From contig AP031355.1 in assembly GCA_037833965.1 (NCBI GenBank), positions 20,113,501-20,177,500 of the forward strand: a stretch of DNA of 64,000 nucleotides, read 5' to 3'. Position numbers and translations under genes: made by a program. Positions 44,902 through 56,264 of this stretch are shown in pieces. Position 1 is the first letter of the stretch. Each line of letters opens with the position of its first letter. Under the pieces are notes generated by a model. The model was given only the letters and a program-made list of their open reading frames with translations, ran no database searches and was not told where the DNA came from. The DNA is from Marchantia polymorpha subsp. ruderalis (Eukaryota > Streptophyta > Marchantiopsida > Marchantiales > Marchantiaceae).

Positions 44902-46134
44902 TCACCTTCGAATGGTGCCATATGACTCATATGGCATATGAGTCATATGGCACCATATACTCATATGATATGAGCTATCCTCTGCCTGATTTTGGAGGAG
45001 AGGTACCTTGATATCATCCTCCACTCTCTCAAATGGCATTCCAAGACAGTCTCTCTCTTTCGCCAGCCTATGCAGCCGCTGGCCCCAGATTACCAAATAC
45101 AGACCCATCAGAATCAGCACAGCTCCAATCACGCTGCCCAAGTACAGAGGATCATCCAGAATCACCACTCCCAGAAATGCAGAGAACACAGTCTGCAGAG
45201 GAATGTACGCCGCCACCAGCACAGGACCTCCGCGCTGATTTGCCCACGTCTGCAGAGAGAAGTTCAGTCCCGAAGCCACAGCACCAGCGTACACCACAGA
45301 CACGATCGTCCCGGGAGAGTGCAGAATCCACTCAGACGCTTCCGAAACGCTCGACAGACCCGTGATCAGCAAGAACATGGCCCCGACGAAGATCGAAGAA
45401 GCCGACAGCGACACCGGAGCTGGAAATCTCTTCAGGGCCGGGATCTGCAGGTTGGTGTAAATGCCCATGCACAAGCAATTCGCCACCAGGCACAGAGCGC
45501 CCATCTGCCAGTAGTCCACCCCATAGCTCAGCAAAGTGGACGCCAACCAATTGTCTGCACCAGTCTGGGCCACGACCTCAGCTGCCTGCTCCTGCTGCGA
45601 CGATGAGTCCGTGCCGAACAGAGTCGGTCCCTTGTAGAGACACATTGTGAAAGCCCCCGCCACGGCCGAGCAGATGCCAACGACTTTGGCCATTCCGTCA
45701 GGCTTGTTCAAGCGAATCACCTCGAACTTGCACACCACAGCAATCATGAACGTGAAGACGGGAATGGCATTCTGCATTGCAGCTGCGAATGCCGTGTTGG
45801 TGTACGCGAGTCCTGCCAGGAACAGCGTCTGCTGCAGAAATATTCCCGTGAATCCCAACGCCACGATTAACAAGCAAACGGGAACTGTGAAAGGAGTTCG
45901 GAGATTTCTCTCTGAGAAGAATGCAAGTGGCACCAGGAGGCACAGGGCGATCGCGTCTCGGTACACAGCAAAGACGAATCGGTTCACGCCTTCACTCATG
46001 GCAACTTTGGTCAAGACATAATAGACCCCGTAGCCCAATTGCACGGTAATGAGAGCAAGTTGGACTCGGGTCCTCTCGCCACGAAAGAAATTAAACATAT
46101 CGGCCACCTTCCTCCTCTCGTGTGCCATTGCCAT
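44902..46134 (-). CDS. WAT1-related EamA/DMT transporter, array copy 2, with C-terminal extension
   Basis: Intronless. The frame opens at 46215, but comparison with copies 1 and 3 places the likely start at MAMAHERRKV (46134) or the Met just before, since upstream residues share nothing with the other copies. About 410 residues from that start. Sequence and domains are as in copy 1, with differences such as TKVAMSEG, VAGAF, GTDSSS and MPFERVEDD. The C-terminus carries a 16-residue insertion (HMSIWCHMTHMPYESY) before the family ending GTIRR. It is produced by a short palindromic duplication at 44914-44954 that kept the frame open. The tail is cytosolic and not part of the EamA fold, so the protein is probably functional. 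Confidence 0.9.
   Translation of the reverse strand: MAMAHERRKVADMFNFFRGERTRVQLALITVQLGYGVYYVLTKVAMSEGVNRFVFAVYRDAIALCLLVPLAFFSERNLRTPFTVPVCLLIVALGFTGIFLQQTLFLAGLAYTNTAFAAAMQNAIPVFTFMIAVVCKFEVIRLNKPDGMAKVVGICSAVAGAFTMCLYKGPTLFGTDSSSQQEQAAEVVAQTGADNWLASTLLSYGVDYWQMGALCLVANCLCMGIYTNLQIPALKRFPAPVSLSASSIFVGAMFLLITGLSSVSEASEWILHSPGTIVSVVYAGAVASGLNFSLQTWANQRGGPVLVAAYIPLQTVFSAFLGVVILDDPLYLGSVIGAVLILMGLYLVIWGQRLHRLAKERDCLGMPFERVEDDIKVPLLQNQAEDSSYHMSIWCHMTHMPYESYGTIRR
44914..44954. repeat. 41-bp near-perfect palindrome inside the 3' end of copy 2
   Basis: Two exact 20-base reverse-complement arms surround one G. The words CATATGACTCATATG and CATATGAGTCATATG alternate, followed by a further ATACTCATATGATATGAG. 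In copies 1 and 3 this position holds a single GGTGCCATATGAGC-like segment, so the palindrome arose after duplication, plausibly by template switching at CATATG. Confidence 0.9.
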
Positions 46135-46282
46135 CTCGGCCTTGAATATATTCAGGACGTCTTCCGATGTAATTAAACGAAATAAACACTCGTAAACGCA
46201 GCGAACTATGTTCAAACTGTCGGAGATTAAGAAGAATGTTTGCTCCTATCAAACCGCCTTGAAATCGTCTTGCTCCGGGAAG

Positions 46283-46311
46283 ATAGTATAATAATTTCAA
46301 TCGAGGATGCA
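46283..46311 (-). promoter_or_regulatory. TATA-like box and GCATCCTCGA motif of copy 2
   Basis: On the minus strand TGCATCCTCGATTG is followed by TTATTATACTATC. Spacing to the start codon (about 165 bases) resembles copy 1. Further upstream a word like GGTCTTGCAGTCAAA (46471-46490 region, plus orientation) has counterparts near 42635, 51535 and 54405. Confidence 0.4.
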
Positions 46312-49300
46312 GAAGAAGCAGAAGCAGAGGCGAGTGAACTACGGGAATGATGGAAATCTCCGAGATGGAGGGATGTATACATTACAGCGAGCGAATGGTC
46401 GTTCGACATCTTGAGACCAGGTCAGCGTCCCGAAGTGATACAGTCTCTGGGCGCTCGAAGTTCGGGGATCTGGGTCTTGCAGTCAAATCGTTGGAAGTCG
46501 AGCATATTCAGGACCCAGTTGCTTTGCTTCCCGTGGCCTTCGCTGTACGTGTGCGAAAGTATAACTCGTCTGTCTGATCCGACCGTGACCGGCAAGACCG
46601 GAGTCAAACTGGCTCAGTCAGCAATCAGACTTGAGAGCGCAATACGACGAGAGTAACACGTACGTCTATCATGTAGGACATGATTCTCTGTTGCTAGTCT
46701 TCCTTGAACCACCGTCACGGAGGATGGGGAGATGAGGCCGATGCTGAATCGAGTGTGTGAAGATCCTTGGGCTCAACCCGATGGATGAATGTAATAGGAA
46801 TAGGAGGGCATGCAGTGAAGCGACGACCACATGAACTGACTTGCCAAACAATCACGAGCCTCACCCAATAGGTGCACTAAAGGTATTGATTCTGAATCAG
46901 ATAGTACGAAAGTCAAAAAGGATGGTGCTCCGAGAGACATCATCCAGCCAGCAAGTTAGCAATGGGAAATCTGGGGCCCACGAGCCCAGATTAGGCGAGG
47001 GGATCTACATATTTAGTGCTGTGAGAGGTTTGGAAGGTAGCCCGGACCCCACAAAACGAATGTGTAAATTAAGGAAGATTCAGGGAGTGGAAAGTGAAAA
47101 GTGAACGAATGATATCCATATGAGTAAAAGTACTCGAGACTTACGACGCCCAAGCAAGATAACAACCGGTAAGGATTGCTTTTGAAGCTCGTGTGTCCCA
47201 AGGACTCAAAGGAGCCAGCAGATTGACCGGATAGCGCATAACGCACACTTTAAATGACATGAATAAAGGAGGGACAAATGTCGTCCATGCCAACATGAGT
47301 GTCAAAAACATGCAGATTAGAGGAGCGCATTTAAATACCGCTGGGATTATTGTATGAGTGATACTATCATGACGCTCCGAACCTCCCACTACTTGAATGG
47401 ATCTATAGCCAAACCTCAAGAAGTGCATCAATCAGGTGCCACTGAAAGAGAGAGAACTTCTGATGCACGAAATGATTGTGGTCAGAATTTGGAGTATTTA
47501 AATTAGGAGGAAGCATTCTTGCCACTGGTTTCATTTTCGTTATGACGCGTAGCATAACCACTCTCATTTATTAACTAATTTTATAAACTATTTGTAGAGA
47601 GTGGCTAGTTAAGTCTCACTTAATGCTTATTAACCTTCACCCTACTATAAGCTCTTTTCTACTTGGTCCAACAACTATTTTAGACATCTATTGCTATTCA
47701 CTCCCAATCCCAAACCCTGTAGTGAAAGTTAATTAACCGTAACCTAGAGATAACTTGCCCGCTCCCTATTTTATTAAAATTAAAATCCCTATTGAACATA
47801 GTGGATTTGAATCAATCAACCGGTTACGAATAGCTAAACAAAATACGGTTATATAATATATCCAAAAATATACCATTGCAATCCAAACACTATTTAAGAC
47901 ATTTTGGAAACCTGTAATATAGTGTGCTTCGACATTCATCAAGCTATTCAAATCACAATATAACAGCTTTAATCATTGAATGCTATATTATTGATAAGTT
48001 GATCGTATTAAAATTCTATATCAGATAACATTGACCGTGATGAGATTCTCACTTATCATATGTAAGAAGTTTTTTAATTCCGAGATAATGAGCACAGTAC
48101 GATCATATTGATCAAAGCTGCAATCAATTTTCATCGTGTAATTACTGTGTGGAACATTTCATGACAACTTTGTGTTTTTTAGTAAGATACAAATTCAAAG
48201 TGTATCAGTAAAAATTAAAATAGTATGATCTATGAACTGAATATATGAAGTTGTATCGAACAAGATAAACTTTCAATAGTTCTTAGTTGTAGTCAGGAAT
48301 GGTTTGTGACTACCATAACATTATTTCAAAAAAATTTCAAAATGACTATTTTTAGACTAAAGAACTATATGTTGATTACAGTACTGTAGTTTTTCTCCCA
48401 AAATTGACGGATTTGAAATATCTTACAATTTCTTTTAACTTATCTGTGATATATATAAGTTTTATGATCAAATTTATAATTTCTAGCATAATGAATTACA
48501 ATGATGGAAAAAAAAAAGATCATTCTACTATTATATAAAAAATTCTCATTTCTTTGTTTTATATTACATGTTTTAAACTGAAACATTCAAATGTAAATTG
48601 AACTCGATCGAAAATTCTAAAACATAATCGAAGTATTAACTTTTATTTAATATTAAACACTGTGAGTTTAGAGCAGTGGAATCTTCACACTCTTGTCCGG
48701 ATTGGAAGAGAATTTTCAGTCAAAAGGAATAGTAACATTCTAATTTGATATGTAGGAAGATAAATCTGAACCAACAATATACGAATGCCAAAGGTCAAAT
48801 TACCTTACTAAGGGCCAATACCAAATTTCTATGTCATGTCCTTCACCTTTGAAACTTTGAACACGACTAACACAGAAGATGCGGATGGTATCATAATCAA
48901 ACTAGTCGCTCGAACCACTGCTATTTGTAAAACATGTGGGAGACCTTGGCATATGTAGTTGCCTACCCAAGAAGCCGTGCACTTACAAAAAATCGGAGTT
49001 CTATTCTTGAAACTTTCGCCGGCGAACTTTGCTGCTGCACCTGTAGTCACGTGACATGAACCAAAACCGAACTCAAACGTGATGCGCCTGAAAAGCAGAG
49101 CCTCGACTCTGGCCCTCGGGGGATGCTCCCTTCATTTGCCGTTGCTGGTTCTGAACATTGTGGGCACCAATGGCTTTGGCTCACGTCGATGAGCTTGACT
49201 GCCTTGCGTCAGCCCGAAAGGATCAACTCAGAAAATTTGGCACCAAACTTGTAGAAGTTCGAATAAAATATTTCCAAATTCCATTCAGCAGACATGACTG

Positions 49301-49714
49301 TTTTGGGCACTCCGACCACTCATGAACTAGTTTCGGGCAACTGTAAAAGGGATGAGTCGATAACGGCGCGGTTATTGATTGCTGCTAGCTGCTTGGAGTG
49401 CCTTACGTGGTCATGATGTTCCTTGGAGCAACTTACGTGCTCCCCATTCATGGGTTCAGGTAGATTAACTTTCAGAGTTGTAAATTTATCATTCTGGAAT
49501 GCAAAAGTCAACTCTGTAAGTGTGGGGCGAAGCAAGTTTCCTGAAAAGTGATAGTAGATACTTATGCTTGGATCAAAATCCACTGATTCTGGTCAGTTTT
49601 GACATCGTGGAAATTTGGTCACAGATTTCAGAGTTGACATTTGCATTCCAGATTGTTACAGCTTACGAAGAAAATATGCAGTTTCGTAACGAGAAGTTGT
49701 GTAATGAGATGCGG
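46312..49714. other. Spacer between transporter copies 2 and 3
   Basis: 46312-46650 is the promoter side of copy 2. 46660-47500 is mixed composition with short unrecognised frames (up to 96 codons). 47500-48700 is AT-rich without features. 48800-49320 has one minus frame (48829-49050, 73 codons) without a motif. 49491-49654 contains a separated inverted repeat. Confidence 0.45.
49491..49654. repeat. Separated inverted repeat (~29-bp arms, ~107-bp spacer)
   Basis: The left arm 49491-49519 (ATTCTGGAATGCAAAAGTCA and onward) and right arm 49626-49654 (TTTCAGAGTTGACATTTGCA and onward) are reverse complements with about three mismatches. It resembles a small fold-back element or MITE, but no target duplication is obvious. 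Confidence 0.6.
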
Positions 49715-49963
49715 ACATAAGTGGTCGCAATTAATTATATTACATGCTCACGGAATGTGAACTGATTACTCGTATATACAAATTATATAGTGAAGATTGA
49801 TGGTATGTGTTTCTATCCCCTACTGAGTCTGTTCTATTGCGGTGGCGAGAATTTGTCGATCCTCCAAGAAATTTGTAGTCAAATGTCAATCTCCAGCAAT
49901 TGCACTGGTATGAAAGGGGAATCTAATCTAAATTTCGAAATTCAAGAGCCCGACACGTCTAGA
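49715..49963. repeat. 3' flank of copy 3, paralogous to 44655-44901
   Basis: This is the matching member of the pair described for copy 2. The homology ends upstream at about 49715, so the duplicated unit of copies 2 and 3 extends only ~250 bases past the stop codon. Confidence 0.75.
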
Positions 49964-51148
49964 TCACCTTCGAATGGTGCCATATGAGCTATCCTCTGCC
50001 TGATTTTGGAGTAGAGGTACCTTGATATCATCCTCCACTCCCTCAAATGGCATTCCAAGACATTCTCTCTCTTTCGCCAGCCTGTGCAGCCGCTGGCCCC
50101 AGATTACCAAATACAGACCCATCAGAATCAGCACAGCTCCAATCACGCTGCCCAAGTACAGAGGATCATCCAGAATCACCACTCCCAGAAATGCAGAGAA
50201 CACAGTCTGCAGAGGAATGTACGCCGCCACCAGCACAGGACCTCCGCGCTGATTTGCCCACGTCTGCAGAGAGAAGTTCAGTCCCGAAGCCACAGCACCA
50301 GCGTACACCACAGACACGATCGTCCCGGGAGAGTGCAGAATCCACTCAGACGCTTCCGAAACGCTCGATAGACCCGTGATCAGCAAGAACATGGCCCCGA
50401 CGAAGATCGAAGAAGCCGACAGCGACACCGGAGCTGGGAATCTCTTCAGGGCCGGGATCTGCAGATTGGTGTAAATGCCCATGCACAAGCAATTCGCCAC
50501 CAGGCACAGAGCGCCCATCTGCCAGTAGTCCACCCCATAGCTCAGCAAAGTGGACGCCAACCAATTATTTGCACCAGTCTGGGCCACGACCTCAGCTGCC
50601 TGCTCCTGCTGCGACGATGAGTCCGTGCCGAACAGAGTCGGTCCCTTGTAGAGACACATTGTGAAAGCCCCCACCACGGCCGAGCAGATGCCAACGACTT
50701 TGGCCATTCCGTCAGGCTTGTTCAAGCGAATCACCTCGAACTTGCACACCACAGCAATCATGAACGTGAAGACGGGAATGGCATTCTGCATTGCAGCTGC
50801 GAATGCCGTGTTGGTGTACGCGAGTCCTGCCAGGAACAGCGTCTGCTGCAGAAATATTCCCGTGAATCCCAACGCCACGATTAACAAGCAAACGGGAACT
50901 GTGAAAGGAGTTCGCAGATTTCTCTCTGAGAAGAATGCAAGTGGCACCAGGAGGCACAGGGCGATCGCGTCTCGGTACACAGCAAAGACGAACCGGTTCA
51001 CGCCTTCACTCATGGCAGCTTTGGTCAAGACATAATAGACACCGTAGCCCAATTGCACGGTGATGAGAGCAAGCTGGACTCGAGTTCTCTCACCGCGAAA
51101 GAAATTGAGCATATCTGCAACCTTCCTCCTTTCCATTGCCATCACCAT
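49964..51148 (-). CDS. WAT1-related EamA/DMT transporter, array copy 3
   Basis: Intronless, ATG at 51148 (MVMAMERRKVADML), 394 residues. It carries the same two EamA halves as copies 1 and 2 and the short C-terminal ending SSYGTIRR. Distinguishing residues include GANNWLAS in the central loop, KERECLGMPFEG near the tail, and the altered N-terminus where copies 1 and 2 read MAHERRKVADMF. DNA identity with the other copies is very high through the coding region and falls sharply a few bases before the ATG. The complete frame without damage suggests a functional gene. Confidence 0.92.
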   Translation of the reverse strand: MVMAMERRKVADMLNFFRGERTRVQLALITVQLGYGVYYVLTKAAMSEGVNRFVFAVYRDAIALCLLVPLAFFSERNLRTPFTVPVCLLIVALGFTGIFLQQTLFLAGLAYTNTAFAAAMQNAIPVFTFMIAVVCKFEVIRLNKPDGMAKVVGICSAVVGAFTMCLYKGPTLFGTDSSSQQEQAAEVVAQTGANNWLASTLLSYGVDYWQMGALCLVANCLCMGIYTNLQIPALKRFPAPVSLSASSIFVGAMFLLITGLSSVSEASEWILHSPGTIVSVVYAGAVASGLNFSLQTWANQRGGPVLVAAYIPLQTVFSAFLGVVILDDPLYLGSVIGAVLILMGLYLVIWGQRLHRLAKERECLGMPFEGVEDDIKVPLLQNQAEDSSYGTIRR

Positions 51149-53630
51149 CTCAGCAAATAGAAGATGGTGACTTCTTTACTCCAAAATTCAACCAGTGGAG
51201 TAGTCTGAAACACTCTGAATTACTGTAGGATTCGGAATATGAGGATTTCGGATCGTGCACAACCAATGTTCATGAACGGCTTGACAAGTGGTAAGCGATG
51301 GAAACGATGAGGGAGTGAATCCTTCGGAATTTCCAGAGCAATGTTCACAGACTGATGCACGAAAGCGGAGCTTCCCAGGGAATAGAGGATGCGGTGATGG
51401 TGGATACTGACAGGCATGTTAAGGAGAGCCTTTAAACCCTTTAGAAGGAGCCTGCAGCATGAAGTCGCGAGGTTGGGACCTGGTCTGCGTAAAAGGTTGT
51501 TGAAGCCAAAGGGCCGAAAGACTTTGCAGGGTGTTGGTCTTCCAGTCCAAATTCTACAAGACGCAGACAAAGAGAAAGTGAGAACGAAATGTTCCCAATC
51601 TGCAAATAGAATTTTTAGAAAAGGACGAAAAGAAGAATAAAGTGGGAAAGGGACAGAAGAGTTGGGAGCTGGGCTCTGACGGCTGTCGCCTCGTCTTCTT
51701 CCTCACAACATCCAAGTATGAAACACGTGTGATTCGTTTGTTCTGATCCTCATGCCATCCTGACTTACTGTACATGGATTCAGAGATGCGCAGTCCAAGT
51801 CAGAAAACCAGGACCTGAACGAGAGAGTCACTTGTTGCAAAGCATTTTTGGCTTTCTTTCCTTATCCTTCTTCTCGACAAGTAATCAGAAAGATAATTGA
51901 CTTAACTAAACTGTTCTTAGATAAAATTCTGAATATCAAAATGCATGTACTGGAGCTGTTTGTTACAGCTAGAGCCTCATCATTGTTTCTTCTACCATTC
52001 ATCATTACCCAAAGTCGTGGTCGTATATTATCAAGTCACAAGGCCAATGGCTACTTACTTTTATTTGATTTTTTCCTAATGTGTTTCCTTATCTTTGGAC
52101 TCTTTGCTTTCAAGATGCATCCAAGTGATTCCAAGAACAATATCACTAACATTTAGAAAGAAGCATGAATAAATATCATATTAGAGACATCTCTTACATA
52201 AAGTCTTTAAAAAATTTGACATTTAATCAAGAAAATTTTTGATCACCTTAATCATCAATCCATCAGAAGGGGGTTATTATAAATGTAGAATTTTCTTTAA
52301 TTTATAAAAACCATTTTTTCAAAATTTTATTGTAATTTTTTAAAAAAGTTACATGAAAAATCTTACATCTTGATATATACATACCAACAGATAATATATG
52401 ATATGAATCTACATTTCTGATATATGACTCGTTCAGAATTCAAATTCAGAGTAGATCACTTAAATTTTAAAAATTTGGTGACAAATACAATCTATTTGGA
52501 TTCTCATCAATCCATTAAATTGATGGATGAATTCTTCAATAAAATGAGAAGATAATTATCGAAATTACTTTGAAAATTTTGTTTGCTTAGTTATTACAAC
52601 TATTCTGAACTAATATTCATTCAAGTGTGGGAATTCAATTTCGTAATTTGATGTTTTCTGGACATAGCATGCATCAGATAGTAATGATGTTTTTATCAAA
52701 GTTAAGGGTGTAATTGAACAAGATGAAGTTAATCAAATCTATATATCCTATAAATCACCTCGCTGCATTCGGTATTGTATTAAGAATTGTTCCAGACGTA
52801 GAACTTATTTATTATATATATCTAGTAATATTTAAATATCCTCTAAAAAAAATGTATCTCCAAGGTTTTATGGTGAACCTTGATGTTGGAAAATATCTCT
52901 ACTCCTCATGATTATGTAATCAAAAATTATAAAATAATGAATTATACTCTACTTGAAACCAAATATAAACAAAAAAATTGTTGGCATTCAAATAATTTTG
53001 ATGACTGTGATATCATGTATTTCATTGTAAAAAACATAAATTGCAATGAATTTCGCAACACGCGGAAATTTTTTGAATCAGAACACTTTTGCCCAACATA
53101 AATATTCATAGTATAATGAAACCTGTATCAAAAAATGAAAAACTCATCAAGCAATTTGTTTCCTGAATTCTCAACTTATATTTAGTAAGATAAAGTAGTT
53201 TACAAAATTTGGATAATATCAAAAGCAGGAGACAGTGCAGATTTGATTATATTCCTGCTTCATGTAATATATAAACTGATTCTTCTTCTTTTTCATTTGG
53301 TATTTACTGTGGATTTGGGCATGAGGTGAAAATCGATGGCGAATATCGCAAGATATACTGCATTGACAACGTTTATATTTTCATGGAAAGAAATCCATGT
53401 GGACTTGAATTATTCCAAATAGACGCACAGTATGCTATATATCCTCAGTCTGTGCATAGCTCAAAGAGATATACAAATGTAGTAGAAAATTTTATTTAAA
53501 TTTCTTATGTGACATTGTTTTCTCGTATGTCTTAGACTCCTAGTCTACAACGGTTCTTGTTTGCAATTGGGCTGGGATGCAGAAGACCTTTCAGCTCTCG
53601 AACCACCTCGTGGGGCCCGAAATGTTGACT
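51149..53630. other. Promoter side of copy 3, then AT-rich spacer
   Basis: 51149-51780 holds GC-richer upstream DNA of copy 3, including the GCATCCTCT-like motif at 51384-51392 (minus) and non-coding open frames. 51800-53520 is AT-rich. The plus frames at 51848-52156 (102 codons, Phe/Leu-rich) and 52714-53101 have no motif and are probably chance. Confidence 0.45.
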
Positions 53631-53963
53631 TCATCTTCCAAGGGTACCATTTGTGATTTCCTCTCCTTGAATTTGGAGCAGAGGCAGCTTCACATCATCT
53701 TCTATGTCCTCAAATGGCATAACGAGACAGTCTCTCTCATTTGCTAGCCTGTGCATGCGCTGCCCTGAGATTAACAGATACAAACTGGTCTGAATCAGCA
53801 CAGCTTCAATCACGCTGCGCAAGTACAGAGGAGCATCTGGAATCCCGACTCCGACAGAAAATATCAATGTACGCCGCTGCGAGCAGGGCCACCGCCCTGA
53901 TTTGCCCACGTCTGCAAAGAGAAGTTGAGACCCTGCAACCTTACTCCTGTACCTTGCCATCAC
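53631..53963 (-). pseudogene. Internally deleted relic of a WAT1 transporter (copy 4)
   Basis: The open frame of 110 codons ends with a recognisable copy of the family C-terminus: LYLRSVIEAVLIQTSLYLLISGQRMHRLANERDC then MPFEDIEDDVKLPLLQ. Upstream in DNA a piece around 53865-53925 matches the segment coding for LQTWANQRGGPVL in another frame. It then jumps directly, near 53932-53940, to sequence matching the start codon region of copy 3 (CTGCAACCTT, then CCATTGCCATCACC versus CTTGCCATCACC). So most of the gene (roughly 800 bases) is deleted, and a frameshift lies in the remainder. It is more diverged than copies 1-3 are from each other, and so is older or escaped homogenisation. Confidence 0.85.
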
Positions 53964-54916
53964 CAGTTCGGAAACTGGATGTAATCACAGTTTCTTGCGA
54001 CTGAAATGAGACGAGTCCAGTGATTGGACACTGAGGAATTCAGGCCTGATTGAAGAAATTCAGTGAATTTTGAGCTTTTAATGTGAATTAAAAACAGTCA
54101 GAAGAAATAGGTCTACAATGGAGCTGGATCACTAATGAGTCATTAGTAAAAGTTAATGAGAAGTAGCTGGATCTCCTTCTGCGCTACAAGACATCTCGAA
54201 AGTTCATGAGTTTCGAAGGAGCAGAGGCAGGTGAATCGGCAGATGGTGAAATGACATGACAAATATGGGGAGGGATCTTCGTTGAAAGCATTTAAGCGTT
54301 CTTAGAGGAGGCTTCTACGCACAGAGACCTGGGTGGGGTTGAGAAGCCGGCTGCAAATTCGTGTGTGTTGGGTGGTGAAACGAGAGTCCATGGCTTACTT
54401 CGGTCTTGCAGCCACAAGGCCAGAAAAACCAGGACGGAGTAAAATAATCCAAAGGACGGGAAGAATTTGTCAAGTGGAAAGGGGGCCGAGTATATAGGAA
54501 AAAATGAATCGGAAGATCCCATCAAGCCCCACAAGAATGAAAGGATGAAGCCAGACCGGGTAACATGGGACTGGCTGGACCCAATTACTTTATGAGTGTC
54601 AAAGGAAGAATTTGTGGAGTATACTCGCTTTCCTATCCTTCCGTCTATAAAGTGTGAAACTGCGGTATGAAACTCGTTTCGTTTGTCTCTTGCGTTTTCA
54701 CCCGGTGCTGCCGTACACGTCTTCGATAGGGAACTGGGAGATACTGCAGTCCTGACCCGTTGAGTTCACCATTGACCAGTACAAGTTGAGAGCCTCATGC
54801 TGTCACTTTTTTCTTGTTTGACATCACAACAGTGCATTTCTTTAGCTTTGAACGATACATGAGGTGGTTTGCACACCATGTTGCATTTTACTCTTTATCT
54901 TAAAAATCGAACATTC
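53964..54916. other. Former promoter side of copy 4
   Basis: About 54190-54430 shows scattered words shared with the upstream regions of the intact copies (GGAGCAGAGGCAGGTGAA; GGTCTTGCAGCCA). No gene is present. 54430-54900 has no recognisable feature. Confidence 0.35.
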
Positions 54917-54943
54917 ATATATATATATATATATATATATATA
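54917..54943. repeat. (AT)n microsatellite, 27 bp
   Basis: Uninterrupted alternating A and T. Confidence 0.95.
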
Positions 54944-55185
54944 CAGTATTAATAATTATTCAACTTATTCCTCACTCACAGCGGACCTTCGCACAGACCG
55001 TGCGCCGTATTGCTATAACATGGATATCAATCTACTAGCAGTGTTTCTCATAGATATTTGCCAGTCCTGTTAATCAAGATTAATGTTAATATAATTTATT
55101 AATAATCCTTATTTTTTTCATTAATAATCCTCTTGAAAATCATTCTAAAATTTTTAAGAGAATATGAAACCTTTTTACCATGCTG

Positions 55186-55257
55186 ATGATTTTTCATGTC
55201 TATATCAAATGAAACATATGGCCATATGATTTTTCATGTCTATATCAAATGAAACAT
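55186..55257. repeat. Tandem duplication, period 40 bp
   Basis: ATGATTTTTCATGTCTATAT and the next 12 bases recur exactly 40 bases later. The 8 bases between contain CATATGGCCAT. Confidence 0.9.
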
Positions 55258-56218
55258 GTTTATCGGATGAACAAATTGATACTGAAAGAAGTTGTTAACA
55301 AAATCAACCAGAATGATAAGCTAACTGAATATAAATTGACACGATAACAGCATATATCAGATCAATACGGATACTTTTGATGAATATCTTTGATTCCGAT
55401 GTAGAGGAAGTCAATATCTCTATAATACTGTTTGATGTTGTATTACCCTCACTTCATCTATATTCGATACTTTTAAAATAATTCATGTTCACCAATATTT
55501 TCCCCAATTTTAGATAATGAAAATAGAATCTCCAAAAAATCTAAATTTAGTCCAAAGATAAAAACTTGTTATGTGTTTCTTTGATAAAAATGCTGAAAAG
55601 TACTTTTCTACTTTCAATATAATGTGTGAGAAATATTATATAGAAATAGAAAGAATAAATTCATGTATGAATTAAAACATCAGAGAAATTTAAATTAATT
55701 TTGTGATGTAATTATTGTACCAATGAATTTCAACATTGAAAATTTATATTTCTATTGTATGCAATTTAATAAACATAATTCAAATATCTTACAATAAATT
55801 ATAAAAAAAATTTAGCTTGTAATTTTGATGAATGCTGGAACTTTAAACTATTTACATTGGTTTTTTGTTTTGAATGTTAATTATTCAAATTAATTTTTCT
55901 TGAAAACATCATTACGTTGATTTCAATTTCCAATTTTTACCAAAAAAACCCATTACATACATTTAAGCACTTCAAAAAGATTAATTCATATGATAAATAT
56001 TTATCATTTAAATTAATCTCATCAAAATTGTTATTACCTTTTAATTATTTTATAATAAATTAAAATTAAACATTTTAATACATTTGTAATGGTGATTTAA
56101 TTTTGAAATCATGTACCATATTATTGAATTATTACTCATTATTTTGAATGCATTAATTTCCAACCATAAATAAATCTGGATCTTAAATATAATCTTGTAT
56201 TCAAACAATTACTAGTTG

Positions 56219-56220
<2 letters not shown>

Positions 56221-56262
<42 letters not shown>
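56221..56262. repeat. (AT)n microsatellite, 42 bp
   Basis: Twenty-one uninterrupted AT units, likely polymorphic. Confidence 0.95.

Positions 56263-56264
<2 letters not shown>

Noticed and set aside
44992..45606. 204-codon plus-strand frame (and equivalents at 41464-41751 and 50084-50371)
   Set aside because: These are antisense shadows of the nearly identical transporter genes; their apparent conservation only mirrors that of the true coding strand.
51848..52156. 102-codon Phe/Leu-rich frame resembling a membrane protein
   Set aside because: AT-rich DNA yields Phe, Leu and Ile by composition; no family pattern, no promoter and no neighbouring exon.
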